Assembly: GCA_022410635.1 (NCBI GenBank)
Contig: JAJVDF010000210.1
Span: forward strand, 1,277,316 to 1,341,315
Direction of reading: 5' to 3'
From: Tretioscincus oriximinensis
Lineage: Eukaryota; Chordata; Lepidosauria; Squamata; Gymnophthalmidae
DNA: 64,000 bases
The notes beneath the pieces are model-generated. The model saw nothing but the letters and a program-made list of their open reading frames with translations. It was not told the origin of the DNA and did not search any database. How positions within the stretch are numbered: position 1 is the stretch's first letter; every line of letters begins with the position of its first letter. The position numbers and the translations under genes were made by a program. Positions 44,041-55,518 of the stretch are shown in pieces.

Positions 44041-46197
44041 GATGAAGAGAAGGACTGGAACTCTGTTTTCGTCTTATCCTTGCATCCATCTGATGGATTT
44101 CATCACGGCTACAAAGATACTTTTAATAAGATTGCTAATAATATGGTGATTTATTGGAATTGTCTACCCAACAAAAACAGCTGTGGGACTCCAGCCCTGC
44201 TGAGCTTTATGGTGTTTTGAGAATGTCACATTCAGCAAGAAGGTCATTTAACCCATGTTTATTGGACAAACACATCAAGCTCCAAGACAGCATATAATGC
44301 AAACTATTTTCAAATTGGGTTCAGGAATTAGAGTGACAGAATGAACGAACTCAGTGGTTGAAAAGCAAACATTTAATGTGGCATGTTCAGCTCTGGCCAA
44401 TTTGATTAGATGTAATGCCATATTTGCTCATGCAAGGTGTAAATATTGAACTATAGCTGTAGGCTGTTTGGTTGGCTCAGATGATTAAATAAGGGTTAAT
44501 AAGGATAACCTCTGTTATACCTTCCACAACTAAATTTATCTCTCAATTTCTCCTGTTTCAAAATTAATAAGTAAATCTGGCATTGATTAGAAAGGCCCTT
44601 AGGCACCTGACAGGCATAAGGCAGGTATCCCTAGAGACATTATCAAAACTATTTTGTTTTAACCCTTCATGGCCTCAGCTATCTAGTTTTTTCTTATTCA
44701 TTTTTGCAGATGCTACTTCCATTATTATTAGTAGTATATCTATATTATTATCTCCATATAAGCTGCATTGTCAGGCCAGATCAAGTGACCCAGTTCAAGG
44801 TCAGTGAGGTAGCTAATAGTCCAGAAGGTGTCCTCATTGTGGTGACCAAGTTTTGCCCAACTTTAGAAGCTGTAAAAACTGGGTGGGGCTGTCTTGGAGA
44901 AGCACCCAGAAGTGCTACACTATTGAAGCTCTATTCAGAGTTTGGTCAAATAGGGTTTGCATGCTGGACAAACTGACTAAGATGTTCTATGCTTTTCATA
45001 TATGAATATGTTTAAGATGTCTTTAAATCAGTCTCCTATTGGGGTTTGCTCTGGTACTGTATTCTTCCTGGATTCCCCCAAGCTTGCCAACTGATGAACA
45101 TATAGAATTCTACAAAAGACACAGCTTTCTAATGAACCAACTTGCACTACAGTTGAGATGTTCCATGCAGCTGCTGGTCCATACACTGGCCCATTAAATT
45201 TGTCTGGCTCTTGCTTAAGAAAGAAACAAAATGACACACATACAGCAAATGCAGTAGTAAACTTTGTCCAGAGTCTGCAATGTCAGAAACAACATAGGTA
45301 GCCAAAAATACATTGGTGCTCAGCAATAGTTGAATGCTAACGCTATGACCCTATGTCTAACCATCCTGCCAAGTCATATGTAAAACTAGGTGGGTCTAAT
45401 ACGTCAACAGTGTCTGGATGCAGTTAAAGTAGAATCCACTCACCTCACTTTTCTGTATATAGATATAACTGACAAATTATGGTTGGTATTTTATTATATT
45501 TGCACCCTTGCCATCTCCTTTGGAGGGGCAGATTGCTTTACCTAATGATAACCAGCAAAAGCAGTAGGCTGCATCCAGATGTCCCTTACTTATTTTGTTA
45601 TATGTGGATATTCTGGAATATAGCATGCATACAGGTAGCTGTTCCCATCACCCATGTAGTTTTCCACAATATCACGTAACAGCAAATATCATATAGGGAG
45701 GTACAGCTTAAACACAACGGGAAACTCACCACTACCACCAGTAGCTAGACTGGTGGAGGATCATGGGACTTGAGGTTCAGGAACATCTGGAAGATTGGAG
45801 CCAGGCACCCCGTCAGGGAATGAAAAATGCCTAATCATATTTTAGGTAGGACTGTGACTCAGCAGAGTAGGATGATGCAATTCAGGTGGAAGGTAAGATG
45901 ATACAATTTACCTGCAAGACAGAGATGATGTAATAGAAATCTCATGATTAGTGATCTTTAGCATGATTGGTCAAAACTGTGTATATATGTAATATAGTAA
46001 CTTGGTAGTTTCTCTCTTGCTGTCGTTTTCATGCTGTTGGACTAGGCAGTTGGAGTGTGAANTGATTCCTGAATTCAAATAAAAACCCTCTTGTGGAGTG
46101 AACAGTGTGCTTTCTGCCAGGACNNTCCTNTATTNCATCCAGGATGCTACCTTTGCTCTTGTGGCTATACTACCATTGTAAGTTTACACTACAAGGC
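44041..46197. other. Unrecognised 2.2-kb stretch with a half MITE
   Basis: Bases 45751-45803 (GGTTCAGGAACATCTGG core) match one arm of the foldback at 11936. CTGGATGCAG near 45415 and GGCTGCATCCAG near 45571 look like ends of two DNA elements facing away from each other. No exon is recognised. Ns are clustered at 46063-46280. Confidence 0.35.
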
Positions 46198-46443
46198 AGG
46201 CATGGATAGCTCAGTCNCTTAGGAATTCNTCTCTCNNCTGGGAGNTNGGGTTTNGAAGCCCTGTNTGGGANGTGGGGAGGGNTGAGCACCTTCCACTAGC
46301 CTGTAGCTCTAGCCAACCCAGCTATTCGAAAGCATGAATTGCAAGAAATTGCAACTGACTGCAAGTAGATACATGGGAACCACCACAGTCTGGTGGGGAA
46401 GATAGAATGGAAAGCCTACGGGCAAAATATAACCTTGTAAGCC
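46198..46443 (+). mobile_element. S1 SINE, cut by an assembly gap
   Basis: The tRNA-like head with several Ns is followed by GAGCACCTTCCACTAGCCTG, AGCCAACCCAGCTATTCG, AAGAAATTGCAACTGACTGC, AAATGGGAACC-type sequence (ATACATGGGAACCACCACAG) and AGCCTACGGGCAAAATATAA. It stops at GTAAGCC where the gap begins. Confidence 0.8.
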
Positions 46444-46613
46444 NNNNNNNNNNNNNNNNNNNNNNNNNNNNNNNNNNNNNNNNNNNNNNNNNNNNNNNNN
46501 NNNNNNNNNNNNNNNNNNNNNNNNNNNNNNNNNNNNNNNNNNNNNNNNNNNNNNNNNNNNNNNNNNNNNNNNNNNNNNNNNNNNNNNNNNNNNNNNNNNN
46601 NNNNNNNNNNNNN
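46444..46613. other. Assembly gap (170 N)
   Basis: A run of N only. It lies where the S1 SINE would pass into its microsatellite tail, so it is probably an unassembled simple repeat. Confidence 0.98.
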
Positions 46614-46702
46614 TTTTCTTCTTTTTCTTCTTTTTCTTCTTTTTCTTCTTTTTCTTCTTTTTCTTCTTTTTTTTCTTTTTTTTCTTTTTCTTTTTCTTCT
46701 TC
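46614..46702 (+). repeat. (TTTTTC)n / (TTC)n tract
   Basis: TTTTTC and TTC units. This is probably the tail of the SINE before the gap. Confidence 0.9.
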
Positions 46703-46799
46703 AACACACCCCAGGCCTAAGTAGAAGTCAGTGAGGCTGTACTGCTGATCACACGATTGCTTCAACATCACTAATGATCAGGTACCTTGAATGAAGAAG

Positions 46800-47440
46800 G
46801 CTTTTATGCAAATCTCTCTATCAGGGGTATCTTATGCTCCCTTCTGTGTACTGTTTTGATTTCCTTTTCTATTCCAGTTCTAGGTAAGCCCACCACATTG
46901 CCCATCTCAGAATTACAGGAAAAGCTGCACAGTCTGCATGGCATTTCCACTTTTAAATGAAAGCTCTGTGANTTTATACATGCAGTACCACAAGGATAAG
47001 TCAGGAACACACGTGAAATTCATGGGGGGCTTTGGAAGTCGAGCTAAATTATAATTATAAACCTTCTGCGATCTTTGAAGGCCCAACGCAGCTTTATTAA
47101 GTAACTACTTACATTTACACCAGGCTAATAATGTATTTGCTCAGCTTGATATTCTTCACATAAAAAGGGGAAGGAAGGAGATAAAGAGGGAGGATCTTCG
47201 TTTTAATTCATTTTATCAATTTCCATATGCTGTAGGGAATGTCCCGGCAGGTATGATATAAAATGAGCAGCTTTGCCTGGCGATAATAATATACTGGCAA
47301 GTTATGTCTGCAACTGTAAGAGGTTTTTTTNCCCTCTCTCTCCTTTTAAAGGGAGATTTTATTAATAATAGAATGAAATTAATTCTTCACATTAATGGCA
47401 GGGTTAAGATAGTTGCAGGCCCTCAGAAGGAAGCTATAAG
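46800..47440. other. Repeat-free block, possible conserved non-coding sequence
   Basis: From about 46990 on the sequence is complex and free of transposon sequence. It includes AATTATAATTATAAACC, GAAGGCCCAACGCAGC, TTTCCATATGCTGTAGGG and TTGCCTGGCGATAATAATAT. Its texture (AT-rich cores with sudden GC words, no decay pattern) is like vertebrate conserved non-coding elements. There is no direct proof. Confidence 0.3.
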
Positions 47441-47788
47441 ATGTAAGTTNCCACTTGTTCTGTGCTTGCTCCAACCAGATGTGAAAATGGTTCTAGGAGA
47501 GGAAGATTTCATCCCTACCTCCTCAAACAGGCTCAAGATGGAGCTGAAGTTTGTTTCCCATGTTTCTTTGGATTTTTTTCAGCTTCCCTCTTTTCTCCTG
47601 ATACTAGACATTTTTGTCTCTATCCTGAGAAACACACTCTTTTTTAAAGCCAATCGCTGTGAAAAACAAAACCCCAACCCCAGAATATATTAGGTGAAAA
47701 AGATACCATAAAAAGGGAGTAAACTTAAGTAGCCAAAACTCTTTAAACAAAAATTCAACAGTACAATAAGAAAGTGGCAGTGGTAGTG

Positions 47789-48056
<268 letters not shown>

Positions 48057-48259
48057 ATCACCTGCTTCCCCACTACATTTGTTGTAGTACCCATAAGTCT
48101 AATTGCAAAGTGCTTTCACAAAGTGCTTTCAATTACCCTGCTTGGCAGAAACTGAGGTCAATAGAGGATGCTCATCCCTCTCCGCAGCTGACACAGGCCT
48201 TCGAAAATGGACCTCTGGATTGAGAGAACATTTCTTTTAAGCTCTGTGCCATTTGTGCC
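48057..48259 (-). mobile_element. S1 SINE, antisense, with (ATC)n tail
   Basis: CTTCCCCACTACATTTGTTG, GTACCCATAAGTCTAATTGC, ATAGAGGATGCTCATCCCTC, CAGCTGACACAGGCCTTCG and GTGCCATTTGTGCC are the S1 landmarks in reverse order. A short duplication (AAAGTGCTTTCA twice near 48107-48132) sits inside. Confidence 0.7.
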
Positions 48260-49699
48260 TTAATCTTTTAACCTCTGCACCTTTCGTGCCTCATATGAAT
48301 GTTTACTACAACATAACGTTTTCTTCATCATAGATAAAATAAAGTTTTTTAAAAAAAATAGTGCAAAATAAATCTTCTATGTGGATTAAATAAGCTTCTC
48401 AAAAGCTGGTCTGACAAGTTTTGACTAATAAACCATGTGTTAAATTATTATAGAGAAAAAACATGGATAGCAATTCTGCCTCTCCAATGCCAATGTCATT
48501 TTGCAAAGCCCAAAAATCTTTCCATGGGCTTAGACCCTTGATCCTGTTCTATATAGAGTCCTAACAACAGAATGTAGAGAGGCAAAGTAAAAAGATATTC
48601 AGGCCAAGGAGAGCAAAATATCAAAAAGCAACTAGTCTGGTAAAACAGGTGTCCAAAAACTCATCGGGAAATGGATTTTCTATAGATACTGATATTGCAA
48701 GGATGGGATGGGTAAAATGTCTATTTGTTTCCTATAAGTGATGCAGACAAAGAGAGACTGTAAAATAGCTGGAGGCTGCTTCACTACCATGGCATAACAA
48801 TAGATAACAGGACTCGCAGCAAGAAATAAATGAACACCGTATTCTGGAGGTAACACCCGTAATTAATACAGCAGAGACAAGATTGCAGGCATTAACTATT
48901 ACTTTAGTTTTTCTCTCTCTTTTCCCAGATCTTTATTCCAGGACTACTGTACATAGAAATGAGTNATTTGTGTGCCTCTCTGTTGCATTTCGACAGGGTA
49001 ATGATACATTTGATGCCATTACTTCCCTTCTGTCTTAAAGTACCAATTGCTAGTTTGGATCAGTCATGGAAACCATCATTATAAACTACTAAAAAGGTAA
49101 TATTTGCAAGGTCACAGTAGCTGTTCCTTTCTCCTCTGCACTTTGNGTCTTACCCTGTACCATGGCAGAGAATTCTAGTGAATTCTATTTAGGACAGGAA
49201 GGAAAGTGTATATAGGGACTGGAATTTAGAAAGGAATTTTGCATTGATTTTCTTCAGACACATCTCAAGGAAGAAAGAGGAGGAAAAGAGGAAGGAGGAG
49301 GAGAAGAAAGAAGGAAAATAAAGAAAAAATAAAAGGAGGAGAAAAAGAGAGGAAGAGGAAGAGAGACTAGTGGACTTCTTCTTGACCACTCAAAAACAAA
49401 ATCTCGGTAGCTCACTGGAGAATGTGTCACATGCATGAAAAATCATACTTGCCAGGAATTGACAGAATGGCAGAACTGAGAATATACTGTAAAGATATGA
49501 NCAAACTGAATTAACATCGGTGAATTGGTAAAGCAGATTATTAATAAAATATGAGAATAAACAAGTGTCATATGGATGCAGACCCATGAAGATGCTTGTA
49601 GCAACAGGTGTTGTCCTCCTCCCAAATGCTTCTAATTGAAGCCCCATGTGGCACAAAAAGAAAGAATAAAAATGTCTCCCAAATAAGAGACAGCTTAAC
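48260..49699. other. Unrecognised; purine-rich tract
   Basis: The tract 49262-49368 is almost purely A and G (GGAAGAAAGAGGAGG units). The rest shows no recognised repeat or exon. Confidence 0.35.
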
Positions 49700-49896
49700 T
49701 AGGCTGACCAGATAACCCCTTTTGGGTGTGTGTGTTGAAAACCCGTTTGGGGTGGTGCCTCCCGTTTTTTTCTGAGAAAAGAAAAATCGAAAAAAATCTT
49801 TTTTTGAAAAACCCTTCCTCAGAAAAAACTGGGAGGCACCCCAAAACCGGGTTTTCAATTCTCCCCCCCCCCCAAAGTGATCATCTGGTCAGCCTA
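49700..49896. mobile_element. Hairpin MITE (TAGGCTGACC family), copy 2
   Basis: The terminal TAGGCTGACCAGATAACCCC pairs with the right end (GTGATCATCTGGTCAGCCTA, 49877-49896). The interior arms TTGAAAACCCGTTTGGGG-type and GGTTTTCAAT mirror each other, with TTTTTTTCTGAGAAAAG near the centre. The flanking 8-mers (AGCTTAAC, TTACGTAT) do not match, so no target duplication is evident. Confidence 0.8.
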
Positions 49897-50759
49897 TTAC
49901 GTATCATAGAATGACCCTGGTTCCTTGTACAACTGNAGTTTTTGTTGCTTTGCTACTGAAAATGTTTGCCCCATGACAGCTGCCAAGAACAAAACATCCC
50001 CCATGTTTTATTTTAGGAAAAAAGAAAAGAGGTCTAGATTGGTGAAGATATGAAAAAAGGCCTTCTGCCTTTTTCTCTTCGTTCACCCCTAACGGAGCAA
50101 ACCGTGTGCCGTTTCAGCAGAAGTGCCTTATTAGATTCCGTGTAGATTCAACCCAAGAAAGCTCATAAATACTGAACTGATTCTAAATTGAGCTGGGGAA
50201 AGTTCACTCATAATGCTTCTGAGTCAAGAAATTGTATGAAATTCACATCCTTATAAATAATATATTCATGCGAATCTAAATAAAATTACGGAGACTTTAA
50301 ACATGAAAAGAAAACCTTCCTTCTTTCTTTTCCATTTTTAAAAAAATACTTTGTAAGAGAACAGCTTATTCTTCTAAATGTGACATTGAAGAGAAACCAC
50401 AAAGAAAAAAGTCCAATGGCTTGAATGTTCAAGGAACATAATCATTTATTGATTGCACTATTTTCTTAAGAGATATAATCAATGTATAGCATTTTCAAAG
50501 GAGGTACTAGCATCTTGTACACAAGGTATTTAGCTGAAATCCATTGAAAATGCCTCTTGATGAAGCTGGTTTTTAGAGCTCTCTGATGCAGATAAATACT
50601 CATCTTCTTTCTCCTCCCCAAAATGTCACTACTTATGTGAAAAATTCATACTAGGTAGACAGGGTTTAATAAGAAGATCAATAATGCTCATTTCAGGGGA
50701 AAGAATTAGGTTTGTAATACAGAAAAGGACAGTCAAAAATAAAAGAACACCAAACACTC
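49897..50759. other. Unrecognised sequence
   Basis: AT-rich, no recognised repeat or exon. Confidence 0.3.
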
Positions 50760-51740
50760 GATCACAGATGCGATAGACGTTAGGGAAAATGTTGCTCTGC
50801 CTAACGTTTACCGGTGACGGCCACCCTGGGAGCCATGACAGACAACGTTATGCGTACAACGAAATATTTATTAATACAAACCCATAAAACCCATAAAGTG
50901 AACATAGTGCTGAATTTACCTTAACAATATTTCAAACAAAGGTGACTAGAGTGTCTAATAACTTAATTAACAATAACCAAAACCGTCCACATGGCACTTC
51001 AGAGTAGCTTGAAGATATTTAGAATAAGCCCCAGAATGGAGGAAGGGCCATGGAAAAATGAAAGGGAGAGAGGCAGGTGCAGCATCTTGGGATGACTATC
51101 ACACTCATCCTCTGGGGCTAACCTGGATCGGCTTACCAGCACCATGACTGCTCACTCTCTAGGTGAGCCAGCCATCCAATCCAACTGTCCAGCCAATGGT
51201 GGGACAACACTATCTGGCCCACACCCCTGTGAGCCCCACCCAGCTCGTACCGTTGCGAGGCTGGGCCACCAGAGGATCAAAGGAAGTTTTTTTGGTGTGG
51301 CTCTCTGAGCGCAGGCTCTATCATGAGCCCCCTTCCATGATTTAAGGCAGCCTTCAGCTTCCAGCCCCTCCCCAAGGGCAAGCTCAGCTGCCTTGAAACC
51401 CTTAAGNGGTCCCTCAAAGCTATATCCTATGGGCTCAGTCAGGGTATATCTACCACCCATGGCTAGTGGAAGCAGGAGGTCAAAAATGGCNCCGGCCTCA
51501 TGCTTTGTAGTTTGGCGTCGCATAGGAAGTGCATCACTGGATGCCATGTTTTCTGAGCTCACAATTGACCTCAGAAAACATGGCGGCGCCCATGGAAGGA
51601 GGCTCCTGTTGTGTGCCGGTAACAAGCGGCTCCCTCTTAGATCATAAACACTGATCAAAGGCAGAGGCTTTTTCTGAACTTGGCCTAATTCTGGAAGAAA
51701 GGCCCATGTAGTAGATTTCTTGGCCACATGCTATTTTTGC
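50760..51740 (-). other. GC-rich block with 191-codon frame and antisense AATAAA
   Basis: The block is much richer in G and C than its surroundings. On the minus strand a frame of 191 codons runs from 51727 to 51152, the longest frame here not made by a simple repeat or a gap. Its product is Pro/Leu/Gly-rich with no motif I recognise. About 290 bases downstream on that strand, near 50865, is AATAAA (TTAATAAATATTTCG). The pair suggests a transcribed unit or a part of an LTR-type element, but neither terminal repeats nor a known domain is visible. The frame could be chance in GC-rich DNA. Confidence 0.3.
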
Positions 51741-53904
51741 ACTTATTGTTTGGATTGGAGCATGGAAATAATTCCCTGGAAATAGAGCTGATCTTTGAAC
51801 ATCACACTGGATCAGACAGGCTCAGACCAAACGTTCACTGTGATTTCCTCATCCAATTGCTTGCTTAGACTAGAAGTCTGGAATTAAAAAAATACCCCCA
51901 AACCCACACATCTCAAGCCACGCTTGTGTTTATAACATTCCTGTTTCAAAAACCTCTTCTATTATACTTACTCTATATGAAATATCATTTTTCAAATGGG
52001 TGTACAAATGATATTTAATATAATTCATAAGTATACAAAATATAATGGAGAAATCAATATAGAGCTAGCTCACTCCCAGCTAAATATAGAATTTCGTTTG
52101 GGAGGTTACCTACAGCTCTTCTATAAGTTTCTAGTAAACATGAAGAAACAAATTCTTATAGAGATAAAATCTTTCAGCTGATGTGAACATTGAACGGAAC
52201 CCCTAGAGCACATAGAATTTGATCTTTGCTTCAGTTCTTCCCTGGGATGAGCAGGGTTTTTTGGTACTTTCCCATTCCAGTCAATTCTACACCAATACCC
52301 CTATTCTCTCGATTAGACTAGAAGTCTGCTGTATTGTCCCTCAACAGCTTCTGGTCTTCTGGATCGGATGTGGAATACTTTAAATTCACGCCAGGAATGA
52401 ACTCATAGCAGGTAAGGTCCAAGATAGGTTGCTTGGAGAAGCATAAAGAAGTCCAAGACATAACTGCTCTATTCCTGTTGATTTTTTAATACATCCTAAG
52501 GCAAAGTGCGAAAATATCTTTAAGCTGAATTCCGAATAGGGGGCAAGAAGCAGTTTGGAAAACAGTGAAGTAGTTCTCAGTCCATTTCTAAAGCTGTTTT
52601 CCCTTCTTCTTGGCCCTGTTTTAGCAGCCTCACATGTAGTGTGGCTTTTCACTTTCCCTGCCTATCCTTTAACTGAAACTGGACCTAATGGTAACCTAAA
52701 CCTAATACTAAACCCCAACCTTCAGTCTTACCTTTACCTAACCCATACCATTTTGTCATGGTATATGGCGTGTGTATATATGTGTATATTGTTATTTATA
52801 TGAACTGTTTTATGTTGAACTTTTGCTTAGGGGACTTTTGGAGGGAAATTCAAATGTTTGTATTTCAACCAATGGCAGCGTCTTTCTGCCATCAGCGGTA
52901 TTATACCTTCTGACTGTGATTACATAGTGTCATAGAAGCAGTAAATATGGAACTTGGGCAAATTTCAGATGGCCGTAAAGAACAGAATAGCCTGATATAC
53001 TATGGCCCAAGGGTCACGAAGAGACAGAAGAACCGAGCAACAATGTAAAAACAACTGAACAACAACAAAAACAAATTCCTTTGTAAGTTTTAGAGTTCCG
53101 TAGAGCGATAGGCTGAAGGCAGTGGTGCACCCCTGTGATCTTTGGGGGGGGGGGAAGGATACTGTGCATCCCATAATTTCATCTCACCGAACACTGAGCC
53201 GTGTTGTGGAAAATAATTAGGCAATTTTACATGCAAAGGCTTTCATTAGAGATGCTGCTATTTTCCTGGCTTTCTTAACTTAACAGTTAGACAAAAGAAA
53301 CAAAACAGATTTCCTCCCAGATACTTCTCAGTGTAAATTACACCATCAATTCCCAAACAGAAAGAAATCAACTGTGGGGACTTCATCTGTCATTAAACAG
53401 GAAGGAGCAAAACAAAAGGAAGCTGAAAAATGTTGGAAATGTTTCTCTGAATTACAGTTTTTCTTTTCTAATGTGAAGTATATAAGAAAATAACCTGTGT
53501 CCTGAGGGTTAATCACACTCCTTGGTTGTGCTATCACAGAGCATCTCTCCTAGGCCAACTATAGTCTGTATAACATGTGGACAGCAAGCTCCTATTCTGG
53601 GATATAATCTAAATAAAGATACAGGGCAGAAAGGCTCACAATCACAATGCCTGAGGAATAGCCTTGAGTCACTAGCAGGAATTTAATTTCTATAGTATTT
53701 ATTATTTCACTAATTCCTAATCACCCTGAAATCATACTAAACTTTTCATAAACATATCTTGTGTGAACTACATTTAAAAGCAGCCCACAGTTATTCCCAT
53801 GACTAGAAATACTCCTGTAGGAAGTGTGAAGGCTGTATTCTAGAGTTTCTGTGGTCTACATGCTTAATGTGCTTTCAATCACCTCACTGAGACTGAAAAG
53901 AAAA
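51741..53904. other. Unrecognised 2.2-kb stretch
   Basis: It contains a (GT/AT) run near 52770-52790 and a G run near 53143-53152. There is no recognised exon or interspersed repeat. Confidence 0.3.
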
Positions 53905-54107
53905 GAGAGCCAATTTGTTGTAGTGGTTAAGAGTGCNGGACTCCTTCTGGTAGTCTCTTGGTTTGATTTCACACTCCTCCATGGAGTCAGCTGAGTGACC
54001 TCACTCTATCACTGTCAACCCCAACTACTTCACTACTGTTGTGGAGAATGCAACAAAGCAATGTGCGCTGCTCTTTGATAAGAAGGGTGATATAGACAAC
54101 GGCGACG

Positions 54108-54153
<46 letters not shown>
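53905..54153 (+). mobile_element. Sauria-type SINE with (AAT)n tail
   Basis: The head TTGTTGTAGTGGTTAAGAGT is followed by a degenerate B-box (GGTTTGATTTC) and the body CACTCCTCCATGGAGTCAGC, GTTGTGGAGAATGCAACAAA. A short LINE-type tail (GATAAGAAGGGTGATATAG) and 15 AAT units at 54107-54153 end it. Confidence 0.8.
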
Positions 54154-54155
<2 letters not shown>

Positions 54156-54339
54156 GTGGCATGATATTTCCGTCAGTAAGCAGAGACAGCGAGAACACAG
54201 AAATGCTTAGAGTGCAGCCTTTTCATTTCCTGGTCTTTGGCAAGGAACAGGAATTTTCTGCCTGGAGCAGGACTATCTATCCCACCACTATTGGATCCCA
54301 CCCACCACCACTACCGTAGCAGAATTTAGAGTACTCCTC

Positions 54340-54785
54340 TTTTAAACCAACATCCATTATCTTCAGCCATACAAAATGTGGTCCTCAAGAATCTTGGCCT
54401 TTAAGATGCAAGTTGCGAAAGGGTGGAAAGATTTTTCCATATGGAATTTATCAGAATGGTTTTCTTATTTATTAAATTTCATGAAGTTTGATTTGTTATA
54501 TGAGAAAAGAGCAAAACATATAGGACATCATGTACAGCTCTCTTGGACAATCAAATGGAAGGTACTCATTACCTATGCTCTATCTACACGTAATCCACAT
54601 TTATTTGACTCAATAATGTCCTTTATGGAGTTAAGATTGTTTTCATAATTATATGTATCTTTCTTGTATCCCCGGGGATGCGGGTGGAGGNNGGGNTTTT
54701 NTNTTGTTATCTTGTATATTGTTATGTTTGTTATNTTGTGTATGGTTTTGTTATTATAAATAAAAACTTATAATAATAAAAAAGA
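54340..54785 (+). mobile_element. L1-like LINE 3' end
   Basis: The open segment 54376-54648 (90 codons) has the spaced Trp and basic pattern of the extreme C-terminus of L1 ORF2: Trp-Asn-Leu-Ser-Glu-Trp-Phe, a Lys-Phe-Asp-Leu-Leu-Tyr segment, a Lys-Arg-Ala-Lys run, and Ile-Lys-Trp-Lys-Val. A T-rich 3' UTR with TTGTTATCTTGTATATTG and an A-rich end (AATAAAAACTTATAATAATA) follows. Ns at 54691-54735 blur the UTR. It is weaker evidence than for the CR1 copies. Confidence 0.5.
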
Positions 54786-55239
54786 TGCAATTTTAGGGAA
54801 CAGTGGAGCTGGTGGGTGTTGGTACCTATAGTCTGTAATCTGCAGGGTTTTTTTCAATTTAATGGCTAGAGTGGCCATGAGATTGACCTTTTCCTCATGG
54901 GGCCATTCATTCTGAATCTAGGCTGGTTCAGACTAGTCTTTGGAAGCATTTTTCACCAATATTGAATGTTGCTGTAAAGCTATAGTATGAAATATTATGC
55001 TGATATTTGATACTGACAGCTTTTGATCAAGATTCATTGTCCTGATGTCCTATAGAAACAATCCAGATGGATGATCACCATCATAGCTTAAACCAACCTT
55101 GCAATGAACTGTAGCACAGCATTTAATGTGCTGGATTTAGACCTATGAGTTCCTGGGTTTACATACCCAGTAGTAGAAGCACACTATGGCTACATCCAGA
55201 GGTTGGATAAAGTTGGATGTTCCAAAATAAAGACAATGA
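54786..55239. other. Unrecognised sequence
   Basis: Nothing recognised. Confidence 0.3.
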
Positions 55240-55281
55240 AGAAGAGTTGTTTTTTATACATCACTTTTCCCAACCTGAAGG

Positions 55282-55518
55282 GGATCAAAGCAGTCAATTT
55301 CAGAGAAATAGCCTTGTTAGTCTAGCAGAAAGTCCAGCAAAGGAGCTAGCAGCACTTTGAGACTAACTTGAGAAAAGTGGTTGGCATAAGCTTTCGTAGA
55401 CAGGTCTACGAAAGCTTATACATCTGAAGAAGTAGACCTGTCTACGAAAGCTTATGCCAACCACTTTTCTCAAGTTAGTCTCAAAGTGCTGCTAGCACCT
55501 TTGCAGGATCAAAGCAGT
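55282..55518. mobile_element. Penelope-like tail inverted repeat with 13-bp TSD
   Basis: The insertion 55295-55505 is flanked by direct copies of GGATCAAAGCAGT (55282-55294 and 55506-55518). Inside are two head-to-head copies of the PLE tail. The left is reversed from its terminus (TTTCAGAGAAATAGCC) to about 55409. The right is forward and ends at GCTAGCACCTTTGCA. The arms 55345-55409 and 55432-55496 are perfectly complementary over 65 bases. The same tail ends the large PLE fragment at 62218. No protein is encoded. Confidence 0.85.
55424..55458 (+). ncRNA. Hammerhead-ribozyme-like core in PLE tail
   Basis: CTGAAGA (55424-55430), then a perfect 6-bp stem GTAGAC-CT-GTCTAC (55432-55445), then GAAA (55446-55449), then GCTTATGCC. 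This is the order CUGANGA, stem II, GAAA, stem III of hammerhead ribozymes, which are known from Penelope-like elements. Oddities are an extra A between CUGAAGA and the stem, and a C where the U before the cleavage site is expected. I could not build stem I. Activity is doubtful. Confidence 0.4.

Noticed and set aside
45415..45585. A TIR element between CTGGATGCAG (45415) and GGCTGCATCCAG (45571)
   Set aside because: The end motifs face outward from each other in the wrong sense for a single element; they would belong to two flanking elements.
46309..46771. Open frames with X runs and poly-Lys or Ser-Phe repeats
   Set aside because: They cross the N gap and the TTTTTC tract; no coding information.
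52680..52745. Interstitial telomere repeat (AACCTAAACCTAA...)
   Set aside because: Units are irregular and do not keep a CCCTAA period.
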